From Scedosporium boydii (Eukaryota > Ascomycota > Sordariomycetes > Microascales > Microascaceae): a stretch of 64,000 nt of DNA. Below are positions 44,616 to 55,170 of this stretch, one piece after another (within the stretch, counting starts at the first letter, position 1; every line of letters begins with the position of its first letter). A model generated the notes under the pieces. It was not told the origin of the DNA, searched no databases, and saw only the letters and a list, made by a program, of their open reading frames with translations. The translations under genes and the position numbers were made by a program. The stretch spans positions 62,001-126,000 of the forward strand of contig NJFT01000096.1 in assembly GCA_002221725.1 (NCBI GenBank), in the 5' to 3' direction.

Positions 44616-47600
44616 TTATTCCCGCTGCGTGTTGCTTGATGCTCTTTCTTCGGTAGTGTCTGCGACGGCCTTTCTCGTAGCCACCAGCTCCTTGACGGTG
44701 CTTTTCAATGGTACAACAAGTTCCCATTTATCGGTGCCGACCTGACGAATGACGTTAACGGCAGCGCTTGAGGCCCACTCAGTCAGGGCCTCATCGTGGT
44801 CTCCACCGGGGGTAGCGCGTGGTTCACCGGGATTGTCGAGATGCCTTGCCACATGCTCCATGCGGTCATCCCACGCGTTAGGGCCGCTAAACTCACTTGT
44901 GCAGCCTTCCGCAGGGCACCGCATATATTGAGGCATGGCACACCTCCTGCGCTGTGCCCTCTCCTGCATCTGCCGGAGAACTGCATCCCACTCCGGGCTC
45001 TTATTATGAGCATACTCGTCCGGAGTATGCATTCGCCTAACATGTTGGGTGTAGAGATCCTTGCGGTTGAATATAGCTCCTCCAGACTCCGGATTAGCCT
45101 GAAAGCATACAGGGTCCGTGCAAATCCAATAATTAAGAACAACATGTTGTGAAATTGCATGGCGCTTCCACTCGTTCTTACTAATGAAAGTTGCGGTGCA
45201 GCCTGCAAAGGCGAAGACACAGATGAAAGGCCTTGAATGGATCCGTTGGATGTGATCCTGGAGATCACTGTGAGTTCTAAAAGACTCTGTACAGGTCCCG
45301 CAATGTAATTGTCTAGAGAGACTCGAGGCTGCTCGCCGAGGCTTTCGTCCTGCTTGGGATCGCCAAGGCTTTCGTCCTGCTTGGGACCTCTGTGAAGCAG
45401 GATGGAACTCTGAGGTAGTGGAACCATCTTTGGCACCTAATGGTGCGAAGGTGATACTGTCGGCAATGTTGTCAAAGCCAGATAGATAGTTAAGAAGAGA
45501 GAAAACGTTCGGCTCATCATCTTCAATCTGGTCCTGACCTGGAGACGCGATCGTGTGAGAGACAGGATCCTCTGACGGCTGAGATGCTCCAGTTGGTACA
45601 GTCCTCGTACCGGAGTTATCATCTAGGGGCTCCCCATCTTCCGGTGATTGAGGCTGACAAAGCTCATCGGTATCGATGGTTGAGGGAGGTCCTTTCTCAA
45701 CGCGACAAGAGTCGTCTGACTCTTCAGCGAAATATTCGCTCCTCACAAAAGGACGGGCAAGCAGCGTGGGGTTTGTCTCGACGTGTATAAACCTTGGCTT
45801 GTGGCTCTCATCTGCCACTGGCTCGTCCATACCGTTGAGCCATTTAAAAACACTCTGGTCAAGCTCCGGATGTCTCTTAGACTCTATAGTGTCACCTAAT
45901 TCTGCCCAAGGTAACGCTCTAAGGGAAAAGTCATGAATGCAGTCTCCAATATGTTCAAGCCGGCTTCCTGCATCCAAGAGGCGCCATTCTGTCTGAAACG
46001 GACAACCGAGTGGGCATGATGGTATTAGCGGAGGCGCGATTCTGCAACCCAACTCCTGAAGAGCGGGAATTTGCTCTTGGGTAATTGTCTTCGGATGGTG
46101 TGTTTTAATATGGACGGCGAGGTCTTCGGCACTCGGAAAGGCGCCACCATTTTCCGTCCCTACACAGGACAAGCACTCCCAATATTGGGTTCCACCGTGC
46201 TTATCATTGATGTGGCTTTTCCAACTCTGCCTCGTAGGGTATAGCATGCTTCCTTCTGCACAATCACGGAATGGGCATGTATATGGGCATAGATCCTCAG
46301 AGATGTGTTTTCTGTAACTGTTAGCATGACGTACTAAAGATCCAGGGGAATGGGTCAGATGTACCTCCATCGAGCCTTCTCTGTGAACATCTTTGGCAAC
46401 GTCTGACAGCAGCAAGGGCACTTGAAACCTCTGGCATCCACTGGAACCGGGGGTGGCAATGGATAGTTCAACTTCACTGTAGTTACGGAAGCCTGGCTTG
46501 CAGCCTGCGAAGGTGTCGGTACTGTTGCTAGAGTGTCTTCCTCAATTGCGGAAGCCGCGGTGGTCGCCGCCTTGTGAGAGCGGCCGGCACTTTTGATGAC
46601 GGCAAGTTTCTCTTCGCTTGCAGACGGATGATTCTGATTCTGTCCCACTGTTGCCTGAGAACGGCCGTGACCAGCGGCCCATTCAGTCTCTTGTGCAATT
46701 CCGATATGTAGAGCCTCTTCCAGCTTCTTTTGATGGAGTTCTGCGTACACGAATCGATGGCGACGCCGAAGGTTGGCTATGACAAGATGTCTCTGCTCAG
46801 AGCTCAGTTGGGTGTAGCTCGAATTAACGTCTAGATTTCTCATATGAGCATCCAGACACGCTTGACCTTGTCGCTCGCCAGAGACGACGAGCAAAACCAA
46901 AGAGAGGTATCGCTGGAGATCTTCGTAGCTACTTTGGTTAAATGAGGTGTCAGCCCTCTGGAGCCTTGACATTGTTCCGGCTTTCCGAATACGATGACCT
47001 AACCAGATCAGCTCATCCAGTATCTCTTCTGTGGATTTTATGGCCTTGCCTAGAAGCGAAGACACGTTATTGTCTGTTTCTTCATTGTATTCCGAAACGG
47101 AGGACTCTTCCTCCGTCGATTCGCCATCTAATGCGTCAAACCAGGCGGTTGCAGTTTCTGATGGGAGACGTCTATCCTGGTTCGACCATGAGCTTGCAAC
47201 TTTTTCTCCATTTAGTTCCACAACAAGCTCGCCACGCTCACTTCTGAGGCCTACGAAATACGTAAGTAAAGAATGCTATAGCTATGGCCGAGGCAATTCT
47301 TGCAACCCCGACTCAAGAGACTAACCAAGCCTCAAGATCAGGGGAAACAGCCAACGTAATCCTGATGATAACTCACCTACGTCTTTGCATCGCTCGATAA
47401 ACTTCCTGAGAGTGACTAAAAGGCCCGCTATAACTATTCGCGTTTGGGGTTGGAAGTGCAGCCTCCAGTCCAAAGACGCCCGTGTTCTTGCGGACGCTCC
47501 AACGCCCGCAGCCCAGAGTTTGAAGTCGCCAAGCCGGTTTTCAGCCCATCCGCCCTCCATCAAAGGAGTGATGGATTGACACTCCTCTAGGCTTCGACGG

Positions 47601-47659
47601 CATGCTTCAGTCGCATGATAAAGGTCGCGAGGGATCGAGTCAGCACGGTCGGCTGCCAT
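44616..47659 (-). CDS. multi-C2H2 zinc-finger protein with fungal N-terminal helical domain (acuF-like)
   Basis: Three exons (47659-47377, 47250-46365, 46311-44616) give 954 residues. Residues 1-95 are a helical domain (ACRRSLEECQSI, WAENRLGDFKLWAAGVGA) common at the start of fungal NLR-like and zinc-finger proteins. A second helical part follows (IWLGHRIRKAGTMSRLQRAD). A Cys-rich segment begins at KCPCCCQTLP (about 377) and leads into C2H2 fingers: CPYTCPFRDC..HINDKH, CLSC..HIKTHH, then after an acidic linker CGTCTESF..HIQRIH, CVFAFAGC..HAISQH, CTDPVC..HVRRMH and CPAEGC..HVARHL. Similar fungal proteins are labelled acuF-like C2H2 zinc-finger; their function is unknown. It is divergent from the protease gene across 543 bp. 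A role in controlling the neighbouring cell-death genes is inference. Confidence 0.75.
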
Positions 47660-48202
47660 GTTGCATGTCTGTCGCCTGTGAAGGTGATCCACCGTCGAAT
47701 AGATCCGCGCAATCCATCGTGAACATAATGGCAGCCCGAGGTGACCCCACGATGCTCACGTGAGGCATATGCAGACGCCAAGGGACTGCATGAGTCGATG
47801 TGAGAGCCCGAGTTACTTCACTGGCTGGAGATCACTAACAGTATCACTCGCAGAAATCCGCCTTCAAAGTTAGTCCACGGAGGCAGATGAAGTCCAATTT
47901 CTGACCAGGCTGCGAATCCCTCGCGAGAGCGAATAAAAACAGGTCGTGAATGCCCAATCCACCGAGCCCAATCTTTCAAGATGCGGGGCTTCCTGGTTTT
48001 GTGCGGCTTCCCTCTGTGTTCAAATGACCACACGAATGAGGTCAGGCGTATAGTCCTCCGACGATCGAAGGAAGGGCCCGGGCTTTGACTACGCTATTGC
48101 GCTTGGGTCTGGGCCAGGGCTGAGTTACAGCGACAGAATGTTATCGAAGAGGTTTTGATTGGGCTGTTGAAGATCACTTGCCGTCCACCAACTTTGCCAA
48201 CG
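47660..48202. promoter_or_regulatory. bidirectional promoter region
   Basis: 543 bp between the divergent start codons of the zinc-finger gene and the DUF7580-protease gene. No independent gene is seen, so the two genes may be co-regulated. Confidence 0.5.
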
Positions 48203-51200
48203 ATGGCTTCCAGCATAGATTGCGCGGAGTTGTCGGAGCTCGCCCATAACTCGGCTACGCAGGTAGCTGCCGTTGCAGCTCAACTAGGAATAAAGGAAGC
48301 AAGATCGTTGTCGCCAAATTCCCCGAAAATGAAATTGGCTAAGGACCTCGTGACCCTAGCCGGTCATCTCTTACGCGGTTCCTTTGCCTTCGGGTCTGAG
48401 GTTCAGGGCCATGCTGCTACAAATACCACGAAGTTCCTAGAAGGACTGGAGCTATTGTGCACAGTAAGTTCACGCACTTTCTCATAGCGAACCCACGGCT
48501 TGAGGGGCGGGACTGATCTGATTATAGTGGCCAGAAGGAAATCCGTGTCTCCGGAGCGGGAGCATATCAATCCGGTTCCCCATGGTCTACGCCATTGGGT
48601 CAAAAACTCTTGAACAACTATCAGATGACGGTCTTCGAGATAGGCTGGAAAGCAGCCTAAAAGTATTTATATTCACAGGCAACCGTAGGCACAAACGTCG
48701 CTACTTCTCGTTTCTAGAAACCTTTACATCTTTCGAAGGCCAGCCATGGGACGATGAACAAGCAACCAAGGCGTATCTCGCCAGCCGATCCACAAAAGAC
48801 GTTGACACCCCAGATGACTATCCATTCCACGTCCGTGAAACGTTCTGGAAAGTGTTGAAGCGCTACTCGCAGTGCGGTTGCACTGGCCCTGTACAGTCGC
48901 AGGTCTCATCAAACCGACATGATGGCAGGTTGAGGCTGATGGAAAAGTTCGAGAGTAACGATGAGGATGTCATTTTCGATACGGTCTTCTCTAGAACTCC
49001 GGGCGTTGGACCGGAGAATGATGTTGAATGGCAGCATCTGCAATTTCACATTTCTAGGTATCCTCTCCGTCCTTGCAAGTTTCTGTTTGGTTTAATTGCT
49101 GACACAGGCGTCTCTCAAAGAAAACAGCAGCGTTTAGGAAAAGTGGGATTTGCTCTCCCCGAAGCGCAGTCTCATCAGTCAATGAACCTTTCCTTAAATA
49201 TCCCGTGCGCGGCAACGATCAAGTCCGCTACCCAGTTCTGCCAAATCCTCCAAAAACGGATCGGCCCCGTCAAAATATGCCTAAAGGTCCGAGACTCTAA
49301 GTTGGAACAGATGCGTGATCTCAAAGCAGTGGATGACGATATTGCTCACGAGCAAAGCGTTTCGCTCGCAGATGTGCTTGAACGCCGCTTCCTAGCAGCC
49401 AAAGAGAAGCTGCTACTCGCCTACATTCTTACAAGGTCATTTTGGCAGTTTTACGACTCGGAATGGATGAGTAGCCAGTGGACCACCGAGGCTGTCCATT
49501 TTTTCTGGCGGTGCCCTGACGAAAGCGATTCGAAGCACGATAGTAGCTACTGTTTACTCAAAAGGAGTCCGTACTTTACCTTGACTCTCCAGAAAGGTCA
49601 TTCACTACTCGCGGCAGAACATCTTCCCACAGAAGAGGTAATCCACCGCTATCCTCGAGTTCTTTCGTTGGGTATTATGCTGCTCGAAATTGGGCAGGGT
49701 AAAGGGCATGGGAAAGCCGCAGAATATATTAGTACTCAGGGAATGACTTTCGAGGCGAAGATCAACAACTTCGTTCACGACATAACGAAGACATTGCATA
49801 AGAAGACCTGGCCCTGTTTTGACTTGCAAGAGGAGGTGCGACAAGCATACAGATTCATTGTCCGTAATTGCTCGGACTCGAAGCTTTTCGAAGCGAACTT
49901 AAAGGAATCCTCGTCACAGAATAACGGGGTGCTCACTGTCGAGGAAAGGCGTGCTATCCTCTACAAGGCCATCGTTTATCCCTTGAAAGAGCTACTACAG
50001 AAGTTAGGATGGCTTGACAAGTCTGGTAATATACAGAACAAGGATTACGACGAAGACGACAAAATGGACATTGATAACAAAAGCGATATCTCCGAAGACT
50101 CCCCAAGGCCGGCCGCCTGTCTCAACGCTGCAAAAGATTCCAGCTTATCGCAATCACGGTTCGTATTTCCAGCTATTTCAAGCTCCAAATCGTCAGACTG
50201 ACTTGCATTGACTGGCCAATACAGGCTCGAAGCGGAGAGGTGGTTACTTAGGCTCCAGACGTCAGAAGTCACCAAATGCCTTGTCGATCGATTCTTACAG
50301 GATCCGCCTCTTAAAAGAATTCGGATTGCAATCCTTGATACGGGATACGACCCAGATGTGGCTTTCTTCAGAAATAAGGACCGAAGGCGTCGTATCAAGG
50401 AATGGAAAGACTTTTCATCCCACGACCTAATACGTCAGGACGAGGATGGACACGGGACGCATGTCTTGTCCCTCCTGATGAGAGTGGTCCCCACCGCGGA
50501 CTTTTATGTTGCCAGGATAGCATGCGGCACGAGGGATCTTCCCGATTCAACCGCAAACGTCGCTGAGGTGGATAACAGCCCCGTATAGCCTTTCGAAGAT
50601 AGGTGTTTCTCTTCTGTTCACTAACTTGTTCATTAGGCAATCACTTGGGCTACGAAAGAACATGAAGTCGATATAATATCTATGTCATTTGGATTTGAAA
50701 GAGAATGCTGTATTGGAGGCAATCGGGTGATTAGCAACGCTATCTCCGAGGCACTGAAAACTCGAAACCAGCATCTCCTGCTCTTCGCGGCCGCGGCAAA
50801 CCAAGGAGGTAACCAACCGGAGATGTTTCCAGCCAACCATCCACAAGTTATTTCAGTACGAGGGACCGATGATAAGGGATGGCTTCAGCGCTTCAATCCT
50901 CCGAGAGGCTACGTGAGCTTTGATTGTATTATGACGCTTGGCCAGGACGTCCCTGGAGCTGGACTAAGCAAGGACGGTGGGGCGGAAGTCGCTAGGTCCG
51001 GAACTTCGGTAAGCACACCAATAGCCGCTGGAATCGCCGCGATGACGCTTGGCTATGCTCGTATTTACCAAAGGGAACTGAGTGAACTTCTCGGTCAAGA
51101 ATTTGGGGGCGTGAGCTCTGAACTATGCACCGTCACGGTAATGCGTACAATGCTAAGGACGATGTCGACGGAAATGTTACATTCTGACAGGTGGTATTAC

Positions 51201-51278
51201 TTGTCTGGCGATGAATTTATAAGGCAGACTCACCAGATGAGGTTGAGTATGATTGCACAAGCTATTTCGCGGAGGTAG
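48203..51278 (+). CDS. DUF7580 - subtilisin-like serine protease (S8) fusion, HET-Q2-like
   Basis: Four exons (48203-48463, 48528-50158, 50225-50567, 50637-51278) give 958 residues. Residues 1-90 are helical. About 150-600 resemble the fungal DUF7580 region (YPRVLSLGIMLLEIGQGKG near 480 and a C-terminal helical part), ending in an acidic linker. The S8 domain (about 640-958) has an intact catalytic set: Asp669 in IAILDTGYDP, His707 in DGHGTHV, Asn800 in AAAANQGGN and Ser869 in SGTSVSTP. There is no signal peptide and no inhibitor_I9 propeptide, so it should be intracellular. No NACHT/NB-ARC or repeat domain is present, unlike NLR-type proteases. It is tail-to-tail with a gasdermin-like gene, as het-Q2 is near het-Q1 in Podospora. 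The donor of intron 3 could instead be 50583, adding five residues. Confidence 0.82.
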
Positions 51279-51409
51279 CTGTGATACCGATGATGGGTTA
51301 GAAATTGATCCGCATCATTGAAAGTTATAGAAATATACATCTTCGTGTAATAAGACCTAGGTCTATGTGTAGCCCTTCTTCCCGTCGCCCTGGTCTACCA
51401 ATATATTAT

Positions 51410-52240
51410 TTACTCCTCCCTGAACGCGACGCAGGCACATAAGCCACTTCCATCCAGCGCATGCGACACTTCAATAGGCATCTCGTCATCGAAGGAACGG
51501 AGATCCGCCTCTGTCGCAGTATGGACACTCACCCGCTCATCCCCAGCCCCACCGGTACCATCATGTTCATTCAAGAAAGCGGCCTTGGTTTTATACACGC
51601 CGATATCGACATCAATGTCCCGCCATCCTTTGCAGGTGATGACGTGGAGCTGATAGGCGAAAACAATGTCCCGATCAGAGCGATAGGATTGCCGGGTATT
51701 GCTCGTACTGCTGGCAGAGATATCAGAGCCAAAGCTGAGGGCCCAGGAGGCTGGACACCCAAAAGTAGTATTTGTGGACGATCTCGACATGTTCCCGCTT
51801 TCAAGTCGGAATCCTCTGGCCACTTTCAGTCCTGTAATCATGTAGACGGGCCTCTTTCCAAATATGCCCGAGTTCATGGCAGCCTGGACTTTCTCGTTCT
51901 TGATCCGTTCGGCCGCTTCTTCGTCCGTTGGCTGCTTTTTGAAGTAGATGGTCTCAAGGCGATCAATGGCATACTTGTCCAGCAAGCCACCACCAACTTC
52001 GCCGCCAATCTTCTCCCTGGCCATCGCGAGAAATTTGGCCCAGACGGTACCTTGGAGCGAATGGCTTTTCTCATCGCAGAATTCGACATCGTAATCGAAA
52101 TGGGCCTCTGTGAGCGGGAAAGAGCTGCTTAGAGGTTTAGTTGGATCACTGGGGTCTTGGATGATGTCGCCCATGCAAATCGACGTATTGGGATGGTACG
52201 TGAAGTTTGGAGCCAAGATGTAGGTTTTGATAGGCGCCAT
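51410..52240 (-). CDS. gasdermin-like protein (HET-Q1/RCD-1 type), putative pore-forming cell-death effector
   Basis: A single exon of 276 residues, the size of fungal gasdermins, with no signal peptide or hydrophobic helix. Visible features are an N-terminal beta-rich part with MGDIIQDPSDPTKPLS (23-38), a helical middle (about 66-122), the strand PVYMITGLKVARGF (131-144), a low-complexity Ser/Thr loop (150-186), and the strand IVFAYQLHVI (192-201) followed by GVYKTKAAF (214-222). A Gly-rich hinge (226-233) then separates a C-terminal tail of about 43 residues. In fungal gasdermins a subtilisin- or caspase-like protease removes about 5 kDa from the C-terminus and frees the pore-forming part; the hinge sits where such a cut would be expected. 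Its tail-to-tail neighbour, 131 bp away, is a subtilisin-like protease. The family call rests on layout, size and context rather than a database match. Confidence 0.66.
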   Translation of the reverse strand: MAPIKTYILAPNFTYHPNTSICMGDIIQDPSDPTKPLSSSFPLTEAHFDYDVEFCDEKSHSLQGTVWAKFLAMAREKIGGEVGGGLLDKYAIDRLETIYFKKQPTDEEAAERIKNEKVQAAMNSGIFGKRPVYMITGLKVARGFRLESGNMSRSSTNTTFGCPASWALSFGSDISASSTSNTRQSYRSDRDIVFAYQLHVITCKGWRDIDVDIGVYKTKAAFLNEHDGTGGAGDERVSVHTATEADLRSFDDEMPIEVSHALDGSGLCACVAFREE

Positions 52241-53299
52241 ATTTAGTCTCTGGCAAAGGTAGTTCCTTGATGTTTCCAGTTCTTGAAAGACCGAAAGAGG
52301 GTCGAATCAGGCATTGGCTCGATTTTGGGTACCGACGAGACGGGTTGATGGGCCAGGCTGCGGAGAGGGGTTTCGGCTTGCGATTCCCGTGCATTAATGA
52401 GCTTGGCTTGTCAAATGACGGCACGTGCAGCCACAGAGAGTCGGCCTGTTTGGGCATCCCCTGATGAGGCCTCTTCATCGTGGCGTCCGGGAATCGGAAG
52501 TTTTGGAATCTGAGATGAGCTGAAGACGCTGATCAATCCAGACGGCAATCTTGACCCATCGCCCAGACAAGCAAAGTATCCCTGCGCGAGTTTACAGTAG
52601 GCAAGAGGCAAAATATGTGTATGATTCTTCCCAGGCAGATCGGGACACTCATTCTTATTTATTCATATATCCTCGAAATTTTGCAGATTGTTGTACCTTT
52701 CTATCATAGCAGGGGAGAATTTTCACTCTAGGGTGAGAGGTCTTCACTGTCGATCCAACGTCAAAATGTAGTGCTCTCGTGCATGATCTCTATCTCGACC
52801 ATCAGTAAATTAATCCCAACGATTTGATACTTCCTATAGGACGGTTTGATGTACGTGTGTTTCGGCGAAATCCCACGATTCGTGCACGCGTGGTCCTGCC
52901 TAGTAGTCTTGACCTGTGAAATAAGACAAGACAACCATAAGACCAATGACATGCGATTAGGAGAGTCTGGAGGCGTATTCCTGCTGGCGTCCAGAGGTCG
53001 GTGAGACACATCGACAGCTCAACTGAATGCCGTGCTATCTGGGACACTGTGTCTCGGTGGGGACTTCGTTCGGAGTCATTGATGAATGAACCTCGAAAAC
53101 GAGTGCTGATCGACGGGTTGCTAATGGGTATCCTACTCAAGGACCGGTGCCTGCACCAAGGGAGTAGCCTCAATGATGTTACTCCCCACGCTCGCATATA
53201 GCCTTTCACGCTCCAATATAAAATATGTCCAAGATTGTGAATTTTCTAGAATTTTCTACTTTTATTTCTATTTTTTATTTACCTTGGGGCTGTGTTTCT
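52241..53299. other. intergenic region with dispersed repeat
   Basis: About 1 kb upstream of the gasdermin-like gene and downstream of the deformylase gene. It holds copy B of the dispersed repeat. A 135-codon minus-strand frame over the repeat (52802-53209) shows no family features. Confidence 0.5.
52857..53050 (+). repeat. dispersed repeat, copy B
   Basis: Direct-orientation partner of 40960-41160, about 11.9 kb away. The best-kept blocks are at 52857-52887 and 52993-53040. Differences are mostly transitions. The two copies bracket the 42.3-52.2 kb genes. Confidence 0.6.
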
Positions 53300-54148
53300 C
53301 TAATTGAATACAACCGTCTTCGTCTCGTTGAGGAATACACGCCTCTGGGCATACCACCCAACCGCCGCAGCGAGAACCTGGCTCTCGATATTCGAGCCCT
53401 CCCTGGTCAACTCGACCGGTCCCATACTGTGGTCGACCCTAACGACCCTCTGCTCAATGATCGGACCCTCGTCGAGATCAGCGGTGACAAAGTGCGCAGT
53501 GGCGCCGATAATCTTGACACCGCGCTCGTAGGCCTGGTGATAGGGCTTGGCTCCCTTGAAAGACGGAAGGAAGCTGTGGTGGATGTTGATGATACGTCCG
53601 GACATGGCCTGGCAGAGCGTCGGTGAGAGGACCTGCATGTACCGGGCGAGGATGACGAGCTCGATGCCGTACTCCTTGATAAGCTCCAGCACGCGGCCTT
53701 CCTGCTGCGCCTTGGTGTCCTTGGTCACGGGCAGGTGCTGGAAGGGGATGCCGTAGCTCTTAGCTAGCGGCTCGAATTCGGGGTGGTTGGACACGATGAG
53801 GCAGATATCAATGGGGAGCTGGCCAGCCTTGGCGCGGAAGAGGAGATCGTTGAGGCAGTGGCCGATCTTGGACACCATGATAAGCACACGTGTCTTTTGC
53901 GCCGCCGTGCGAATGTCGTACGTCATTTGGAGATCATCGACCAGCGCGTCAAATGGCGCGCGCAGTTCCTCCACGGGCAGGTCGGTAGGGCCGAAGTGCA
54001 CGCGCATGAAGAATCGGTTCGAGGTAGGGTCACTGAATTGGCGAAGATCCAGGATGTTGACCCCTCGCGAGGAGAGCACGCCGGTGATGGCGTGGACGAT
54101 GCCGGGCTTGTCCGGGCAGGACAGCGTGAGAATGTAATCGACAGCCAT
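53300..54148 (-). CDS. purU: formyltetrahydrofolate deformylase
   Basis: A single exon of 282 residues from the ATG at 54148 (MAVDYILTL). An N-terminal ACT domain (about 5-80, SCPDKPGIVHAITG) precedes a formyl-transferase domain (about 88-282) with KIGHCLNDLLF. The catalytic Asn-His pair lies in RIINIHHSFLPSFKGAKPYHQA and the Asp in TADLDEGPIIEQ. The enzyme hydrolyses 10-formyltetrahydrofolate to tetrahydrofolate and formate, balancing one-carbon pools. In bacteria the ACT domain senses methionine and glycine. There is no targeting sequence, so it should be cytosolic. PurU-type proteins are patchy in fungi, and the intron-free gene invites a check for bacterial origin, though codon use looks like its neighbours. 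Confidence 0.93.
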   Translation of the reverse strand: MAVDYILTLSCPDKPGIVHAITGVLSSRGVNILDLRQFSDPTSNRFFMRVHFGPTDLPVEELRAPFDALVDDLQMTYDIRTAAQKTRVLIMVSKIGHCLNDLLFRAKAGQLPIDICLIVSNHPEFEPLAKSYGIPFQHLPVTKDTKAQQEGRVLELIKEYGIELVILARYMQVLSPTLCQAMSGRIINIHHSFLPSFKGAKPYHQAYERGVKIIGATAHFVTADLDEGPIIEQRVVRVDHSMGPVELTREGSNIESQVLAAAVGWYAQRRVFLNETKTVVFN

Positions 54149-54714
54149 GGTGTTTTTGGCGATGATAATTTTTGTGTTGAACAATTATCAGGTCGAATTG
54201 GAAGGTTGGGGATCGTTGACTCCCCTGGCAAAGTGTGAGAGATGGTGTTGAGTCACACGTTTTGAGTGGACAATTCGTCATGCATATATTAACTTTTTTT
54301 GACTGGGATTTCTGATTTCTTCATGGCGGGGTTCAAAACATCAAATTGTTGTGGTCACAATCGCAGGGGTCAAGGTGGGATCAATGTGGGGTCCTTGCCC
54401 TGTTCAATCGTCTCTGGGACACTCTGTCCCGCCCGTCGGTTCTCTCCGATCTTCGGCAGATTCCACCTGCCCCGTTGATTGCATCACCACTTTTGATGTG
54501 GCCGATGTTCATGTTGTCTGTCTCCTAACGACAGGACACCGGAAGCCAAGTTCAAAAGTAGCAAGCAACCAAGCTTTCATTTTCTTTTTGAACATATTAT
54601 AATAAACCCCGCATAAAATCCGGTAATAATTCTAGAATTATTTAATAGTTTTGGAGGAACTTGAAGTAAAACACCGAGATAGACCTTCAGCTTGGGAATG
54701 GCGAAGCAAGCAAC
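54149..54714. other. intergenic region
   Basis: About 570 bp. It contains the deformylase promoter, and no other feature could be supported. Confidence 0.5.
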
Positions 54715-55170
54715 TCAGCACAGAATAGGTCCTTCCGCGTCCTTATAGTATATCAACCCCTCGTACTTCTCCACCGCTTCCTGGCTCATATTCGTGATGA
54801 CCAAGATATCCCCTATAACCGTCAAATTTCCGTGCTTCTCCACCCACCCATACGCCCTCCTTCCATCAGCAGTCCTAGCGAGCTCTTCCGCAATGATATC
54901 CGCACAGTAGGTCGAAATTCCGTAAATCACGGCGAGTCCATGGTCGGCGTCGAGCAGCATCTCGGTGCCCTCCCTAATGTATGGGCAGCAGCCAGTGTCT
55001 TGGTCTTGCCAGCAGGCTACGGGTGGGAGATAGCCGTGGTAGAATTCTTCATCGTACCAGGGGGAGCAACGCTTGTTGTGGAGGTGGAGGTTGGATGGTT
55101 CAGGCGTTGCGGTGGTGAGAAGGGGGAAGGCGAGGAAAGCCACGAGTGGAGAGAGGACCGAGCGGAACAT
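54715..55170 (-). CDS. small secreted cysteine-containing protein
   Basis: A single exon of 151 residues. The N-terminus is a signal peptide (MFRSVLSPLVAFLAFPLLTTATP) with likely cleavage near residue 22. The mature part has six cysteines (RCSPW, VACWQ, GCCPY, YCADI and the final Cys), two N-glycosylation sequons (NLT and NMS) and an aromatic-rich start. No known enzyme motif is present. Size, secretion and even cysteine count fit the broad class of effector-like secreted proteins, but host interaction is speculation. The last residue being Cys suggests a disulfide that pins the C-terminus. The family was not recognised. Confidence 0.7.
   Translation of the reverse strand: MFRSVLSPLVAFLAFPLLTTATPEPSNLHLHNKRCSPWYDEEFYHGYLPPVACWQDQDTGCCPYIREGTEMLLDADHGLAVIYGISTYCADIIAEELARTADGRRAYGWVEKHGNLTVIGDILVITNMSQEAVEKYEGLIYYKDAEGPILC

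Noticed and set aside
48203..51278. Interpretation as a secreted subtilisin
   Set aside because: No signal peptide and no inhibitor propeptide; the long DUF7580-like part precedes the catalytic domain.
48203..51278. Interpretation as an NLR
   Set aside because: No Walker-type nucleotide-binding domain and no WD, ankyrin or TPR repeats are visible.
52802..53209. 135-codon minus-strand frame over repeat copy B
   Set aside because: Arg/Ser-rich, and no equivalent frame was noted in copy A.
39398..53299. Starship-type giant mobile element
   Set aside because: No tyrosine-recombinase (DUF3435) captain gene or defined termini in the window; only short decayed repeats flank the locus.
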